Counted from the first letter of the stretch, positions 20,428-30,891 are shown. The stretch: DNA of 64,000 bases from Providencia stuartii (GCA_900455155.1 UGUC01000002.1:1922001-1986000); one strand, 5' to 3'. Numbers and translations are program-made. Notes: generated from the sequence alone by a model not told the origin.

Positions 20428-20814
20428 TTATTTGCCTTGGCGTTTGCTTTTATAATCCGCAATGGCTGCTTTAATTGCATCTTCAGCAAGAATCGAACAG
20501 TGAATTTTCACTGGCGGTAATTCTAGCTCTTCAGCGATAGCTGTATTTTTAATCGCTTCGGCTTCATCTAAGCTTTTACCTTTCATCCACTCAGTGACAA
20601 GTGAACTTGAAGCTATTGCTGAGCCACAGCCGTAAGTCTTGAAACGCGCATCTTCAATGATTCCATTATCATTTACTTTGATTTGCAGTTTCATCACATC
20701 ACCACAAGCTGGCGCGCCAACCATCCCGCTACCTACGCTTGGGTCGTTATTGTCGAATGAACCCACATTACGTGGATTTTCATAATGATCGATGACTTTT
20801 TCACTATATGCCAT
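20428..20814 (-). CDS. iscU: Fe-S cluster scaffold IscU
   Basis: Scaffold on which IscS-derived sulfur and iron are assembled. 128 residues with C37 (GAPACGDV), the TYGCGSAIASSS cysteine, the third cysteine in HCSILAEDA, and the LPPVK motif recognised by HscA. It lies 24 bases after iscS. Confidence 0.98.
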   Translation of the reverse strand: MAYSEKVIDHYENPRNVGSFDNNDPSVGSGMVGAPACGDVMKLQIKVNDNGIIEDARFKTYGCGSAIASSSLVTEWMKGKSLDEAEAIKNTAIAEELELPPVKIHCSILAEDAIKAAIADYKSKRQGK

Positions 20815-20838
20815 TTTTAAACTCCTGAAACTGTCTGA

Positions 20839-22053
20839 TTAATGGTGAGACCATTCGATGCTGTTAAGATCTACGCCGTCTTTGAACATTTCCCATAAAG
20901 GAGACAGTTCACGTAAGTGGCCAATTGCGCCATGAATCTGTTTGATTGCATAGTCAATTTCTTCTTCTGTTGTAAAGCGACCTAAAGAAAAACGAATAGA
21001 ACTGTGAGCAAGTTCATCATTCATTCCAAGGGCACGTAGAACATAAGAAGGTTCTAGGCTTGCAGAAGTACATGCAGAGCCAGATGATACCGCTAAATCT
21101 TTAAGAGACATCATCAGCGATTCACCTTCAACATAGTTGAAGCTGACATTCAGAATGTGTGGAGCACCGTTCTCTAAATCACCATTGAGGTAAACTTCTT
21201 CAATATCTTTAATGCCATTCCAAAGACGCATGCGCAGTTTACGTAAGCGTGCTGACTCCTCAGCCATTTCTTCTTTTGCGATACGGTAAGCCTCACCCAT
21301 CCCAACGATTTGATGGACAGGTAATGTACCAGAACGCATACCACGCTCATGACCACCACCGTGTTGTTGAGCTTCAAGGCGAACACGTGGTTTTCGACGC
21401 ACATACAAAGCACCGATACCCATAGGGCCATACAGTTTATGTGCAGAGAATGACATCAAATCCACTTTCAGAGTGGACAGGTCGATAGGGAGTTTACCAA
21501 CGCTTTGAGTGGCGTCGACATGGAAAATAATGTTGCGGCTACGGCACATTTCACCGATGGCTGCGATATCTTGAACGACACCAATTTCATTATTCACATG
21601 CATAATAGAAACAAGGATAGTATCGTCGCGTAAAGCAGCTTCTAAATCTTTCAGGTCAATCAAACCATTGCTTTGTGGTGCAAGGTAAGTCACTTCAAAC
21701 CCTTCACGCTCAAGCTGGCGGCAGGTGTCTAAAACTGCTTTGTGCTCTGTTTTACAAGTGACAATGTGCTTGCCTTTCTTTTGATAGAAATTAGCGGCAC
21801 CTTTGATAGCTAAGTTATCAGATTCTGTTGCACCTGAAGTAAAGACAATTTCGCGTGGATCGGCATTCACCAATTCTGCGATTTGATTACGTGCAATATC
21901 AACGGCCTCTTCTGCTTGCCACCCAAAACGGTGAGAGCGCGAAGCGGGGTTACCAAAAATGCCGTCCATTGTTAGACATTGCATCATTTTTTCAGCAACA
22001 CGTGGGTCAACGGGTGTTGTTGCTGAATAATCAAGATAAATCGGTAATTTCAT
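20839..22053 (-). CDS. iscS: Cysteine desulfurase IscS
   Basis: PLP enzyme that takes sulfur from cysteine for Fe-S clusters, thiolated tRNA and other cofactors. 404 residues as in E. coli. The PLP lysine is in [12 protein letters not shown] and the mobile-loop active-site cysteine in [16 protein letters not shown]. It starts [18 protein letters not shown]. It follows iscR by about 117 bases. Confidence 0.98.
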   Translation of the reverse strand: MKLPIYLDYSATTPVDPRVAEKMMQCLTMDGIFGNPASRSHRFGWQAEEAVDIARNQIAELVNADPREIVFTSGATESDNLAIKGAANFYQKKGKHIVTCKTEHKAVLDTCRQLEREGFEVTYLAPQSNGLIDLKDLEAALRDDTILVSIMHVNNEIGVVQDIAAIGEMCRSRNIIFHVDATQSVGKLPIDLSTLKVDLMSFSAHKLYGPMGIGALYVRRKPRVRLEAQQHGGGHERGMRSGTLPVHQIVGMGEAYRIAKEEMAEESARLRKLRMRLWNGIKDIEEVYLNGDLENGAPHILNVSFNYVEGESLMMSLKDLAVSSGSACTSASLEPSYVLRALGMNDELAHSSIRFSLGRFTTEEEIDYAIKQIHGAIGHLRELSPLWEMFKDGVDLNSIEWSHH

Positions 22054-22170
22054 TGCTCACTTACTCCAAAAGACAAAATTGTCTTCATTTTCTAACGATA
22101 CCTATGATGATCATTCATTCGAACCCCATCACTTTGTGTATCAACTGCAATTTATTAAAATATTATATAA

Positions 22171-22668
22171 TTAAGCACGGACATTAATAATCGTTTCAGG
22201 TGAAAGACCACCTAATGTTGCCCGACGTTTTTCGTTATCTTGTCTATCGGCGACATCTATGACTTCTTGATTTTTAACTAATTCATCAAGGCTAATGCTG
22301 CTTAGGAAGCTTGTGATCCTATCGCTCAAATCACGCCACAGCGCATGCGTTAGACAACGGTCACCATTTTGACAACCTTCTTTGTTGCCTTGACAACGTG
22401 TCGCATCAACAGATTCATCAACCGCGGCAATTACTTGAGCAACAAAAATTTGATCAGCATCGCGGCCTAGCAAATAACCACCACCTGGGCCACGAACACT
22501 CGAAACAAGCTCGTTTTTGCGTAGACGAGCGAAAAGTTGCTCAAGATAAGAGAGGGAAATTCCCTGACGCTCAGAAATATCAGCTAAAGGTACAGGCCCT
22601 GTCTGAGAGTGTAATGCGACATCTAACATCGCCGTTACTGCATAACGCCCTTTGGAAGTGAGTCTCAT
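22171..22668 (-). CDS. iscR: Rrf2-family Fe-S regulator IscR
   Basis: Holo-IscR ([2Fe-2S]) represses its own operon. The N-terminal winged helix is [18 protein letters not shown]. The cluster ligands are in the [17 protein letters not shown] segment (three Cys plus His). 165 residues, full length. First gene of the isc operon, with two type 1 operators just upstream (22707-22756). Confidence 0.98.
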   Translation of the reverse strand: MRLTSKGRYAVTAMLDVALHSQTGPVPLADISERQGISLSYLEQLFARLRKNELVSSVRGPGGGYLLGRDADQIFVAQVIAAVDESVDATRCQGNKEGCQNGDRCLTHALWRDLSDRITSFLSSISLDELVKNQEVIDVADRQDNEKRRATLGGLSPETIINVRA

Positions 22669-22698
22669 AACATATACTCCGTGGTAAAATATTGCCCA

Positions 22699-22727
22699 AT
22701 TGTGACATTCCCGACTAATTTAGTCAA
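22699..22727 (-). promoter_or_regulatory. Sigma70 promoter of the isc operon
   Basis: On the minus strand -35 TTGACT (22722-22727) and -10 CACAAT (22699-22704) are separated by 17 bases. The -35 lies inside the proximal IscR site, which fits repression by occlusion. Confidence 0.75.
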
Positions 22728-22731
22728 CTAT
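22707..22731 (-). promoter_or_regulatory. IscR type 1 binding site, proximal
   Basis: 25-base imperfect palindrome centred on GACTAATTTAGTC, matching the type 1 pattern (ATAS..GACT..AGTC..STAT). It overlaps the -35 element. Confidence 0.8.
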
Positions 22732-22756
22732 TTACCTGACTAATTTACTCAAGTAT
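22732..22756 (-). promoter_or_regulatory. IscR type 1 binding site, distal
   Basis: Directly abutting 25-base site, centred on GACTAATTTACTC. Two tandem type 1 sites are also found upstream of E. coli iscR. Confidence 0.78.
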
Positions 22757-22774
22757 TTTTCACGGAGTGATAAC

Positions 22775-23506
22775 TCATTTTTTTGCCCATTTTTCCATTG
22801 AAGTCAGGATACCACGTAAAATATGTAGCTCCTGAGTTTCAATGTGTGCACGGGTGTATAAACGTCTCAATTTATTCATAATTAGGCCCGGATGCGCCTT
22901 ACGAATAAACCCTGATTCATTCAACACACTTTCAAGATGCACATAAAAACGCTCAATATCTTCTACCGGCGGATATTCTACCTCATCCTCCTCCGAGTTC
23001 ACTGCGTTTTTTTCCTCTAGGGCTAAATAGGCCATGCGAATTTCGTAACTGACCAACTGAACCGCCATCGCAAGGTTTAATGAACCATATTCAGGATTGG
23101 TAGGTATATAAAGATGGTACTGGCATTTTTGCAGCTCTTCATTGGTCAGCCCAATACGCTCACGGCCAAAAATTATGGCAACAGGCGCCGTTTTCGCTTG
23201 CATCACTGATTTTTCGCCACATTCACGCGGTGCAACCATCGGCCAAGAAAGTGTCCGGGAGCGCGCGCTCGTGCCAATGACTAATTTACACCCTTCTAGA
23301 GCTTCATCCAATGAATTGACTATCGTGGCATTGCCAATAACATCGCTGGCTCCTGCAGAAAGCGCAATCGCATGCGAGTCAGGCTGTACTTGTGGATTAA
23401 CGAGATAAAGGTTGGATAAACCCATGGTTTTCATGGCTCTAGCAGTAGAGCCCATATTGCCAGTGTGTGAGGTCTCAACAAGGATAATGCGGATATTGTC
23501 TAACAT
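22775..23506 (-). CDS. trmJ: tRNA (Cm32/Um32) 2'-O-methyltransferase TrmJ
   Basis: SPOUT methyltransferase that modifies position 32 of several tRNAs. The N-terminal [21 protein letters not shown] and the knot motifs [15 protein letters not shown] and [16 protein letters not shown] are diagnostic. 243 residues, full length. It is upstream of iscR on the same strand and divergent from suhB. Confidence 0.97.
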   Translation of the reverse strand: MLDNIRIILVETSHTGNMGSTARAMKTMGLSNLYLVNPQVQPDSHAIALSAGASDVIGNATIVNSLDEALEGCKLVIGTSARSRTLSWPMVAPRECGEKSVMQAKTAPVAIIFGRERIGLTNEELQKCQYHLYIPTNPEYGSLNLAMAVQLVSYEIRMAYLALEEKNAVNSEEDEVEYPPVEDIERFYVHLESVLNESGFIRKAHPGLIMNKLRRLYTRAHIETQELHILRGILTSMEKWAKK

Positions 23507-23553
23507 GGTTTAGTCGTTTTTCTAAAAAATAATCGCAAGAGTCTAACACAAAA

Positions 23554-23582
23554 TTGCTTATTGTGACGAACATCTATATAAT
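23554..23582 (+). promoter_or_regulatory. suhB promoter
   Basis: -35 TTGCTT (23554-23559), 17-base spacer, perfect -10 TATAAT (23577-23582). It lies 50 bases ahead of the suhB ATG. Confidence 0.75.
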
Positions 23583-23601
23583 CCGCCCACTCAAAGTTTT
23601 T

Positions 23602-23613
23602 CGTTCTTTAACA
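23602..23613 (+). promoter_or_regulatory. boxA element in the suhB leader
   Basis: CGTTCTTTAACA closely matches boxA (GCTCTTTAACA), the RNA site bound by NusB/NusE in rRNA antitermination. SuhB is a Nus-complex member, and in E. coli suhB is autorepressed through a boxA in its 5' UTR. The element here lies 19 bases before the start codon, between the promoter and the GGAAAA ribosome binding site. Confidence 0.7.
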
Positions 23614-23631
23614 TTCCAGTGGAAAAAGCCC

Positions 23632-24435
23632 ATGCATCCGATGCTAAATATCGCCATACGTGCTGCGCGTAAGGCTGGCAACCACATAGCAAAAAGCTAT
23701 GAAACGCCTGACAATGTTCAAATCACTCAAAAAGGCTCTAACGATTTCGTCACCAACGTTGACCGTGAAGCAGAACATTTAATTATCGAGGTCATCCGTA
23801 AATCTTATCCTGACCACACTATCATTACTGAAGAAAGTGGTGAGTTACTTGGTAAAGAAGATGATATTCAATGGGTAATCGATCCACTGGATGGCACCAC
23901 TAACTTCACAAAACGTTTCCCTCACTTTGCTGTTTCTATCGCGGTTCGTATTAAAGGCCGTACAGAAGTCGCCGCTGTTTACGATCCTATGCGTAACGAG
24001 TTATTTACCGCTGTTCGTGGTCAAGGCGCACAATTAAATGGTTATCGCCTACGTGGTGCCGATGCTCGCGAACTCGATGGCGCGATCGTGGCAACCGGTT
24101 TCCCCTTTAAGCAAAAACAGCACGCCGTTGTGTTCATGAACATCATGAGCAAAATGTTTGAGAGCTGTGCAGACTTCCGCCGTACAGGCTCAGCGGCTCT
24201 TGACTTGTGTTACGTCGCTGCGGGTCGTGTCGATGCTTACTATGAAATTGGTTTAAAACCATGGGATTTCTTAGGTGGTGAACTGATCATGCGTGAAGCT
24301 GGCGGTATTATGACGGATTTTGTTGGCAACCATAATTACTTAGCTTCAGGTAATATTGTTGCGGGTAGCCCACGCATTGTTAAAGAGATTTTATCTGTGA
24401 TGCGTGAAGAATTATCCGAGTCACTGAAACGTTAA
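23632..24435 (+). CDS. suhB: Inositol-1-monophosphatase / Nus factor SuhB
   Basis: Mg-dependent inositol monophosphatase fold that also works with NusA/B/E/G in ribosomal RNA transcription. The metal and active-site motifs are EESGE, DPLDGTTNF and KPWDFLGGEL. The start is ATG 23632 (MHPMLNIAIRAARKAG), giving 267 residues exactly as in E. coli. The open frame extends upstream to 23554, but that would include the promoter -10 box. It is divergent from trmJ. Confidence 0.97.
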   Translation: MHPMLNIAIRAARKAGNHIAKSYETPDNVQITQKGSNDFVTNVDREAEHLIIEVIRKSYPDHTIITEESGELLGKEDDIQWVIDPLDGTTNFTKRFPHFAVSIAVRIKGRTEVAAVYDPMRNELFTAVRGQGAQLNGYRLRGADARELDGAIVATGFPFKQKQHAVVFMNIMSKMFESCADFRRTGSAALDLCYVAAGRVDAYYEIGLKPWDFLGGELIMREAGGIMTDFVGNHNYLASGNIVAGSPRIVKEILSVMREELSESLKR

Positions 24436-24444
24436 TGATTTAAT

Positions 24445-24474
24445 AAAGGTGTTGGGGCTTCCCCCAATGCCTTT
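24445..24474 (+). terminator. Terminator after suhB
   Basis: AAAGGTGTTGGGG / CCCCAATGCCTTT hairpin (two wobble pairs) with a short loop, 10 bases after the stop, followed by TAATTCT. Confidence 0.65.
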
Positions 24475-24654
24475 AATTCTCCCCTCTCATATAACCCACC
24501 ATAAGATAACTCAATTTGATAGAAAGCATTTTAGTGTCACGTTTTTTACTATCGATTACACCACCAAAATGCCTTCTTGTTAGTGATTTTGGATTGTTCA
24601 TTCACTTCAGATATATATCTAACCCTGATATTTAGGAACAAACCCAAGTTAACC

Positions 24655-25809
24655 TTATGATTGTGCTACAACTTTCGGTCTAATAAACAAAGCAGGGATC
24701 GCCAATAGTGCCATTAAATAAAAGACTAAACCGTGATTGTCTGGCACACGCTCATAGATAGCCCCCACCACAACAGTGATGATAGCTAAACCGCCCCCTG
24801 TTGCTAATGCTGAATAAACACCTTGTAATGGAATAATTTCATTTTCTTTTCGAGCACTGATAAAACGCATTGCAGCGAGGTGGCATACGGTAAAGGTTCC
24901 ACTGTGCAATATCTGAACAACAATAAGGACTGGTAGTGAGGTAAATGCCCCCATTAGCCCCCAACGAATGATGCCGCTGATGGCAGATAACAAAAGTAGA
25001 TTTCGTGAACTCCAACGACGAAATAGTTTGTTACTCAACATAAAAACCACAACTTCAGCGACAACGCCAAGTGCCCAGAGGCGACCTATAACGATGTCAG
25101 AATAGCCTGCTTCCTTCCAAAATAAAGAGGCATAGCCATAATATGCAGCATGTGCGCCTTGCAACAAGGTGACACAAATTAAGAACGTCACTACGTTTTT
25201 ATCCGCAATGAGTTGTCTAAATGAGAGTTTATCTTCTCCTGCAACTTTAGGTATGCCTTTAGGCATAATTGCAGGCGTTAACATTGCCGTGAGTAATAAA
25301 GCTAAGCAGCTAATAATTAAAGCCACCATAATGGATTGATGACCTAATATATCGGCGAAATATCCCATCGCTATGGAGCCAATAATAAAAGCGACGGAGC
25401 CCCAAAGCCTAATTTTGCCATAATCAAAGGGAAACTGCTTTTGCCATGTTCCTGCCAGCGAGTCACCGAGTGGCACTAATGGCGCAAAAAATAAGTTAAA
25501 CCCAGTCATGACAAAAAATAGCCATGCCCAATGGGAACCAAAGGAAAAGGCAACAGCAAAGAGTAGAGACAATCCTGCCAATATTCTTAATGCGTTAATG
25601 AGTTTGGATTGATCTTTAACCATCGGTGTAATAAACATTGCACCAAGGAAACGCGCAGCTAACCCAATCCCTAATAACACCCCGCTCATTTCAGCATCAA
25701 TACCTTCACCTTGTAGCCAAATTGGCCAGAATGGTAGAAAAATACTGTAAGCGAAAAAATAGGTAAAATAATCAATCGCTAGCCAGCGAGTTGATGGAAT
25801 TACCATCAC
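24655..25809 (-). CDS. hcaT: MFS transporter HcaT (3-phenylpropionate permease family)
   Basis: Inner-membrane major facilitator of 384 residues with about 12 hydrophobic segments. It aligns throughout with E. coli HcaT: STRWLAIDYFTYFFAYSIFLPFW at the start region, NLFFAPLVPLGDSLAGTWQK, YGKIRLWGSVAF, LLQGAHAAYYGYASLFWKEA, and the end FIRPKVV. E. coli has it beside hca catabolic genes for phenylpropionate; none are in this window, so the substrate here is uncertain. It sits between suhB and glyA as in E. coli, where yfhR and csiE also lie but are missing here. Confidence 0.88.
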   Translation of the reverse strand: MMVIPSTRWLAIDYFTYFFAYSIFLPFWPIWLQGEGIDAEMSGVLLGIGLAARFLGAMFITPMVKDQSKLINALRILAGLSLLFAVAFSFGSHWAWLFFVMTGFNLFFAPLVPLGDSLAGTWQKQFPFDYGKIRLWGSVAFIIGSIAMGYFADILGHQSIMVALIISCLALLLTAMLTPAIMPKGIPKVAGEDKLSFRQLIADKNVVTFLICVTLLQGAHAAYYGYASLFWKEAGYSDIVIGRLWALGVVAEVVVFMLSNKLFRRWSSRNLLLLSAISGIIRWGLMGAFTSLPVLIVVQILHSGTFTVCHLAAMRFISARKENEIIPLQGVYSALATGGGLAIITVVVGAIYERVPDNHGLVFYLMALLAIPALFIRPKVVAQS

Positions 25810-25831
25810 TCCTCCTTGTTTTTCAATGCAA

Positions 25832-25867
25832 AAAACCCGCTTTTACCAAAGTGTAGAAGCGGGTTTT
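25832..25867 (-). terminator. Terminator after glyA
   Basis: AAAACCCGCTT/AAGCGGGTTTT stem with a 14-base loop, ending in a T-tract on the minus strand, 20 bases past the glyA stop. Its symmetric sequence could also act on the other strand. Confidence 0.8.
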
Positions 25868-25887
25868 GAAACTAAATTAATTTTATT

Positions 25888-27141
25888 TTATGCGTAAACT
25901 GGGTATTTTGCGCAGATATTCAATACGTTTTGTTTGATACGTTCAATGGTCGCTTCATCATTGAGGTTATCCAGAACATCGCACATCCAACCAGCCAGTT
26001 CACGTGCATCGCCTTCATTAAAGCCACGACGTGTGATCGCTGGCGTACCAATGCGGATACCAGAGGTAACAAATGGACTTTTCGGGTCGTTAGGAACGCT
26101 GTTTTTATTCACCGTAATGTTTGCACGACCCAATGCAGCGTCAGCATCTTTACCTGTAATACCTTTATCAACCAGATCCACTAAGAACAGATGGTTCTCT
26201 GTGCCACCGGACACTACTTTATAACCGCGTTGTTGGAAAATTTCTACCATTGCTTTCGCATTTTTCGCAACTTGTTGTTGATAAACTTTAAATTCAGGTT
26301 CCATCGCTTCTTTCAATGCGACCGCTTTACCTGCAATAACATGCATTAACGGGCCACCTTGAGAGCCAGGGAAGACGGCTGAGTTCAGTTTTTTGTACAG
26401 TTCTTCGTCACCACCTTTCGCCAAAATCAGACCACCACGAGGGCCAGCTAATGTTTTATGGGTTGTTGTAGTAACAATATGTGCGTGTGGAACTGGGTTA
26501 GGATAGACGCCTGCTGCGATTAGACCCGCAACGTGAGCCATATCAACGAATAGATAAGCATTGATGCTATCTGCGATTTCACGCATTTTAGCCCAATCAA
26601 CAATACCAGAATATGCAGAGAAACCACCGATGATCATTTTTGGCTTATGTTTCAATGCTTGTGCTTTGATATCTTCGTAGTCGATTTTTCCGCTTTCATC
26701 GATACCGTAAGGAACGATGTTATAAAGTTTGCCAGAGAAGTTGACAGGTGAACCATGGGTCAAGTGACCACCATGAGCAAGGTTCATACCCAATACGGTA
26801 TCACCCGGTTGCAGCAACGCCATATAAACAGCCGCATTAGCCTGTGAACCTGAATGAGGTTGTACGTTAGCATAATCTGCACCAAACAGCGCTTTTGCAC
26901 GATCGATAGCTAATTGCTCGACAACGTCAACATACTCACAACCACCGTAATAGCGTTTGCCTGGGTAGCCTTCTGCATATTTATTCGTTAGCTGAGATCC
27001 CTGAGCTTGCATCACTCGTGGACTGGTATAGTTTTCTGAAGCAATTAACTCAATGTGTTCTTCTTGACGGACGACTTCTTGTTCCATTGCTTCCCACAGT
27101 TGTGGATCATAATCTGCAATATTCATTTCACGCTTTAACAT
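25888..27141 (-). CDS. glyA: Serine hydroxymethyltransferase
   Basis: PLP enzyme converting serine and tetrahydrofolate to glycine and 5,10-methylene-THF, the main one-carbon source for purines and methionine. 417 residues as in E. coli. The PLP lysine is in [14 protein letters not shown]. Other conserved segments are [15 protein letters not shown] and [15 protein letters not shown] PurR box lies about 110 bases upstream. Divergent from hmp, as in E. coli. Confidence 0.98.
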   Translation of the reverse strand: MLKREMNIADYDPQLWEAMEQEVVRQEEHIELIASENYTSPRVMQAQGSQLTNKYAEGYPGKRYYGGCEYVDVVEQLAIDRAKALFGADYANVQPHSGSQANAAVYMALLQPGDTVLGMNLAHGGHLTHGSPVNFSGKLYNIVPYGIDESGKIDYEDIKAQALKHKPKMIIGGFSAYSGIVDWAKMREIADSINAYLFVDMAHVAGLIAAGVYPNPVPHAHIVTTTTHKTLAGPRGGLILAKGGDEELYKKLNSAVFPGSQGGPLMHVIAGKAVALKEAMEPEFKVYQQQVAKNAKAMVEIFQQRGYKVVSGGTENHLFLVDLVDKGITGKDADAALGRANITVNKNSVPNDPKSPFVTSGIRIGTPAITRRGFNEGDARELAGWMCDVLDNLNDEATIERIKQNVLNICAKYPVYA

Positions 27142-27248
27142 TCGCTTCTCCTGCCTCAGCCATTCAATAAGTTGATAACAAAACTATCGCAATAGCACAC
27201 AGTGTAAACTCTTTTTCTTCAGGGTGATAGCCCTAAAGAAAAAAATAT

Positions 27249-27264
27249 ACGCAAACGTTTGCAT
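27249..27264 (-). promoter_or_regulatory. PurR box upstream of glyA
   Basis: ACGCAAACGTTTGCAT is a near-perfect 16-base PurR palindrome. glyA is a known PurR target. Confidence 0.85.
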
Positions 27265-27429
27265 AAATTTTCTCAGTCATAAAAGACTATCAAGCATACC
27301 AAGATAAAATCAGCCATATTCGCATTGCTAAAAGATTAAATCCTATTTATTGGGTGACTCTTTTTATAAAGTTTCTATTTTTAAACTCTTTTTATAATAG
27401 ACCTATTTACTTTGTGTGTTAAAAGTTAT

Positions 27430-27452
27430 AAATTGCATTTAAAATACATGTT
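27430..27452 (+). promoter_or_regulatory. NsrR-type site upstream of hmp
   Basis: The region TTGCATTTAAAATACATG within 27430-27452 matches the inverted-repeat NsrR motif (ATGCATTT..AAATACAT), 43 bases before the hmp start. NsrR is the nitric-oxide sensor that represses hmp in enterics. Confidence 0.7.
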
Positions 27453-27470
27453 ATAAAATTCATCATCGAA

Positions 27471-27483
27471 TGAAATTATTTCA
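27471..27483. promoter_or_regulatory. MetR-like palindrome next to the hmp start
   Basis: TGAAATTATTTCA fits the TGAA-N5-TTCA MetR consensus. MetR controls glyA and hmp in E. coli, but this site lies only 12 bases before the hmp ATG, an odd place for an activator, so it may be chance. Confidence 0.3.
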
Positions 27484-27494
27484 GGAGAGCCTGT

Positions 27495-28696
27495 ATGCTA
27501 GACAGCCAAACTATCGCTATTGTTAAATCCACTATCCCAGCCATTGCTGCAACGGGTCCCAAACTAACTGCTCACTTCTACGACAGAATGTTCAAACAAC
27601 ATCCTGAGCTGAAAGATATTTTTAACATGACGCATCAAAGTAACGGCTCACAACGTGAAGCCTTATTTAATGCGGTTTGCGCGTATGCAACACATATTGA
27701 GACGCCCGAAGCATTGATTTCTGCTGTAGAAAAAATCGCACAAAAACATGCAAGCTTGAAATATCAAACCTGAACACTACCCTATTGTCGGGGAAAATTT
27801 ATTGGCTGCTATCGATGAGTTACTCAACCCAGGGCAAGAAGTGTTAGATGCTTGGGGTAAAGCTTATGGTGTCCTTGCTGATATTTTTATCAACCGTGAA
27901 GCAGAAATTTACCGCCAAAATGCAGATAAAACAGGGGGCTGGGAAGGTTTACGTGAATTCCGTGTTGCGGCTAAACAGGCGCAAAGTGATGTGATCACAA
28001 GCTTTGAGTTTGTCCCTGTCGATGGTCAGCCTGTCGCAGATTATCGTCCAGGCCAATACATCACTATTTATATCAATGATGACAGCCTAACTAACCAAGA
28101 AATTCGCCAATATTCACTGACCACAGCACCAAATGGTCGTAGTTATCGTATTGCCGTTAAACGTGAAGATAATGGTGTTGTCTCCAATTATATTCACCAA
28201 AACTTAAATGAAGGTGATATTGTTCATTTAGCGCCACCATGCGGTGATTTCTTTATTGATATCGATAATAAAACCCCTGTCACTCTCATTTCAGCGGGTG
28301 TCGGTTTAACACCGATGCTGAGCATGCTCAATTCATTAACTCAGGAAGGCCATGAAGCACAAGTTAACTGGCTACATGCCGCCGAAAATGGTGCCGTTCA
28401 TGCGTTCCATCATGAGGTAAATAAACACCTTGCTCACCATCCACATAGCCAATCCGCTGTTTGGTTTAATCAGCCACGTGCAGAAGATAAACAAGGATTT
28501 GATTATCAATTTAGTGGCTTAATGGATCTTTCCGCAGGTTAAAGCGTGGTTAGGCGTTCCAAATATGCAGTTCTATTTCTGTGGTCCAGTTGGCTTTATG
28601 CAATACATCGCTAAACAACTGATTGAGATGGGCGTTTCAGCAGAGAATATTCATTATGAGTGCTTTGGCCCTCATAAAGTTCTACCTTTAAATTAA
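27495..28696 (+). CDS. hmp: Flavohemoglobin (NO dioxygenase), broken by two single-base insertions
   Basis: Detoxifies nitric oxide to nitrate. The globin domain begins [15 protein letters not shown], and a ferredoxin-reductase-like FAD/NAD domain follows ([32 protein letters not shown]). Two breaks are seen. Near 27757-27760 an extra A in AAA (TTGAAATATC should be TTGAATATC) restores [17 protein letters not shown]. Near 28537 an extra G (GCAGGTTAAA should be GCAGTTAAA) restores [25 protein letters not shown]. The end [14 protein letters not shown] is at 28696. Restored length of 399 residues fits the family (396). Ribosome binding site AGGAG lies 8-10 bases upstream. Confidence 0.95.
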
Positions 28697-28720
28697 TTTT
28701 AAATAACCTATTTAAATTTC

Positions 28721-28784
28721 GCGGTAACGGTTTTGCATACTAAACACTCTTTTAATCCCATTCCTGTGTTTATGCCGTTACCGC
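28721..28784 (+). terminator. Terminator after hmp
   Basis: GCGGTAACGG pairs with CCGTTACCGC, ten perfect pairs around a 44-base loop, followed by TTTTTATT. The loop is long but the stem and T-tract are good. Confidence 0.6.
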
Positions 28785-28870
28785 TTTTTATTAAATAATG
28801 ACTAAGCTATTCCATGATGTTTGCCCCACGACCATTCCCTAAATAATGCGTAGTAAGTAGGGGTCGATGG

Positions 28871-28902
28871 CGCGGCTCCCTTGAAATGTGACTAGAGCCG
28901 CG
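28871..28902 (-). terminator. Hairpin downstream of glnB
   Basis: CGCGGCTC/GAGCCGCG stem with a 16-base loop, 16 bases past the glnB stop. No T-tract follows on the minus strand, so termination is uncertain; it may protect the 3' end. Confidence 0.45.
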
Positions 28903-28917
28903 AAAAAAGCATGGAAA

Positions 28918-29268
<351 letters not shown>

Positions 29269-30891
29269 TTATGACCAGTTTTTACGGCCAAAACCTGACG
29301 TGATTGGATAACGACGATCTTTTCCGAAATTACGCACCGTAATACGTGGTCCAACTGGCGCTTGACGGCGTTTATATTCGTTAATATCGACAAGACGCAC
29401 AACGCGATGAACCGTTGCTTCATCGAAGCCTTGCTCAATCAATTGTGCCACGGAATAATCTTTTTCCACATAAGCTTCAAGTAACGCATCTAAAATATCG
29501 TATGGCGGCAAGCTATCTTGATCGAGCTGCCCTGGTGCCAGCTCCGCCGATGGTGGCCTATCGATCACACGTTGCGGTATCGCAGGAGAGATCGTATTAC
29601 GATATTTCGCTAACTCAAAAACCAATGTCTTTGGTACATCTTTTAAAACATCAAAACCGCCCGCCATATCACCATATAAGGTTGAATAGCCAACGGCAGA
29701 TTCACTTTTATTACTGGTCGTTAAAACTAAACGACGGCGCTTATTGGACATCGCCATTAAAATAACAGCACGACAACGCGCCTGTAAATTCTCTTCGGTA
29801 GTATCAACAGCAGTACCTTCAAACATTGGTTGAAGTTGTGACATAAAAGCATCAAACATAGGTTCGATTGAGACAATATCAAACTCAACACCAAGCAATT
29901 CAGCCTGCTCTTTGGCATCATGGATACTCATTTCTGAGGTATAGCGGAATGGCATCATCACGGCCTGAACGCGTTCTTTGCCAATCGCATCCACCGCTAT
30001 TGCCACTGTTAATCCCGAATCAATCCCACCGGATAAACCGAGTATAGCGCCATTAAAACCATTTTTATTGATATAATCGCGAGTTGCCATCACCAAGCCT
30101 TGATAAACCTGTGCAACTGGTGACAGTGCTGGTGCTAGCTTTTCCATCGGTACCGCGGATAACTCATTAAACTGGCAATTAACGATTTGCTCATCAAAAT
30201 CAACCAGCTGATGTGTGATTTTACCGTCACTCGCCAGCACTTTAGAGCCACCATCAAAAATTAACTCATCCTGACCGCCCACTTGGTTCAAATAGATGAT
30301 AGGTAATTGTGTACGCTGGCAATGCCTTACCAATAAATCACTCCGACTATGATCCTTGTTACGATCATATGGGGAGGCATTAATCGTCAACAATAGTTCG
30401 GCACCGGCTTGCTTAACGGCATCCACTGGCCCATCGAACCAAATATCTTCACAAATTAATAAGCCTATACGGTAACCTTTAAAGTCAACCACACCGGTTT
30501 TATCCCCCGCAGAGAAATAGCGAAGCTCATCAAAAACACCATAGTTTGGCAGCTCTTGTTTGAAATAGCGGGTGAGGAGTTTTCCTTGGTAGAAAAAAGA
30601 GAGGGCGTTATACATTTTCCCCGCTTCTGTCCACGGGTGACCAACAACAATCGCTGTTTCCGTGCTCGCATTTTGTAAGCGTTCTAATTGCACTAAACAA
30701 CGTTGGGTAAAATCCGCACGGAATAAAAGATCTTCCGGTGGATACCCCGTGAGTGACAGCTCAGAGAACACAACAATGTCAGCGATATTCTTTTGTTCTT
30801 CAAAAACTTGCAACATGCGTTCACAGTTGCCTTCAATATCGCCAACTAACCAATTTAATTGAGCTAGTGAAATATTAAGCTTACGGCTCAT
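29269..30891 (-). CDS. nadE: Glutamine-dependent NAD+ synthetase (two-domain)
   Basis: Makes NAD from deamido-NAD, using glutamine as nitrogen source. The N-terminal CN-hydrolase (glutaminase) domain, about residues 1-260, has the catalytic Glu-Lys-Cys set, with E in VFSELSLTGYPPEDLL, and C in GLLICEDIWF. The C-terminal synthetase domain has the P-loop-like LGLSGGIDSGLTVAI. 540 residues. E. coli carries only the shorter ammonia-dependent NadE at another locus; this long form beside glnB is common in other gamma-proteobacteria. Confidence 0.96.
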   Translation of the reverse strand: MSRKLNISLAQLNWLVGDIEGNCERMLQVFEEQKNIADIVVFSELSLTGYPPEDLLFRADFTQRCLVQLERLQNASTETAIVVGHPWTEAGKMYNALSFFYQGKLLTRYFKQELPNYGVFDELRYFSAGDKTGVVDFKGYRIGLLICEDIWFDGPVDAVKQAGAELLLTINASPYDRNKDHSRSDLLVRHCQRTQLPIIYLNQVGGQDELIFDGGSKVLASDGKITHQLVDFDEQIVNCQFNELSAVPMEKLAPALSPVAQVYQGLVMATRDYINKNGFNGAILGLSGGIDSGLTVAIAVDAIGKERVQAVMMPFRYTSEMSIHDAKEQAELLGVEFDIVSIEPMFDAFMSQLQPMFEGTAVDTTEENLQARCRAVILMAMSNKRRRLVLTTSNKSESAVGYSTLYGDMAGGFDVLKDVPKTLVFELAKYRNTISPAIPQRVIDRPPSAELAPGQLDQDSLPPYDILDALLEAYVEKDYSVAQLIEQGFDEATVHRVVRLVDINEYKRRQAPVGPRITVRNFGKDRRYPITSGFGRKNWS

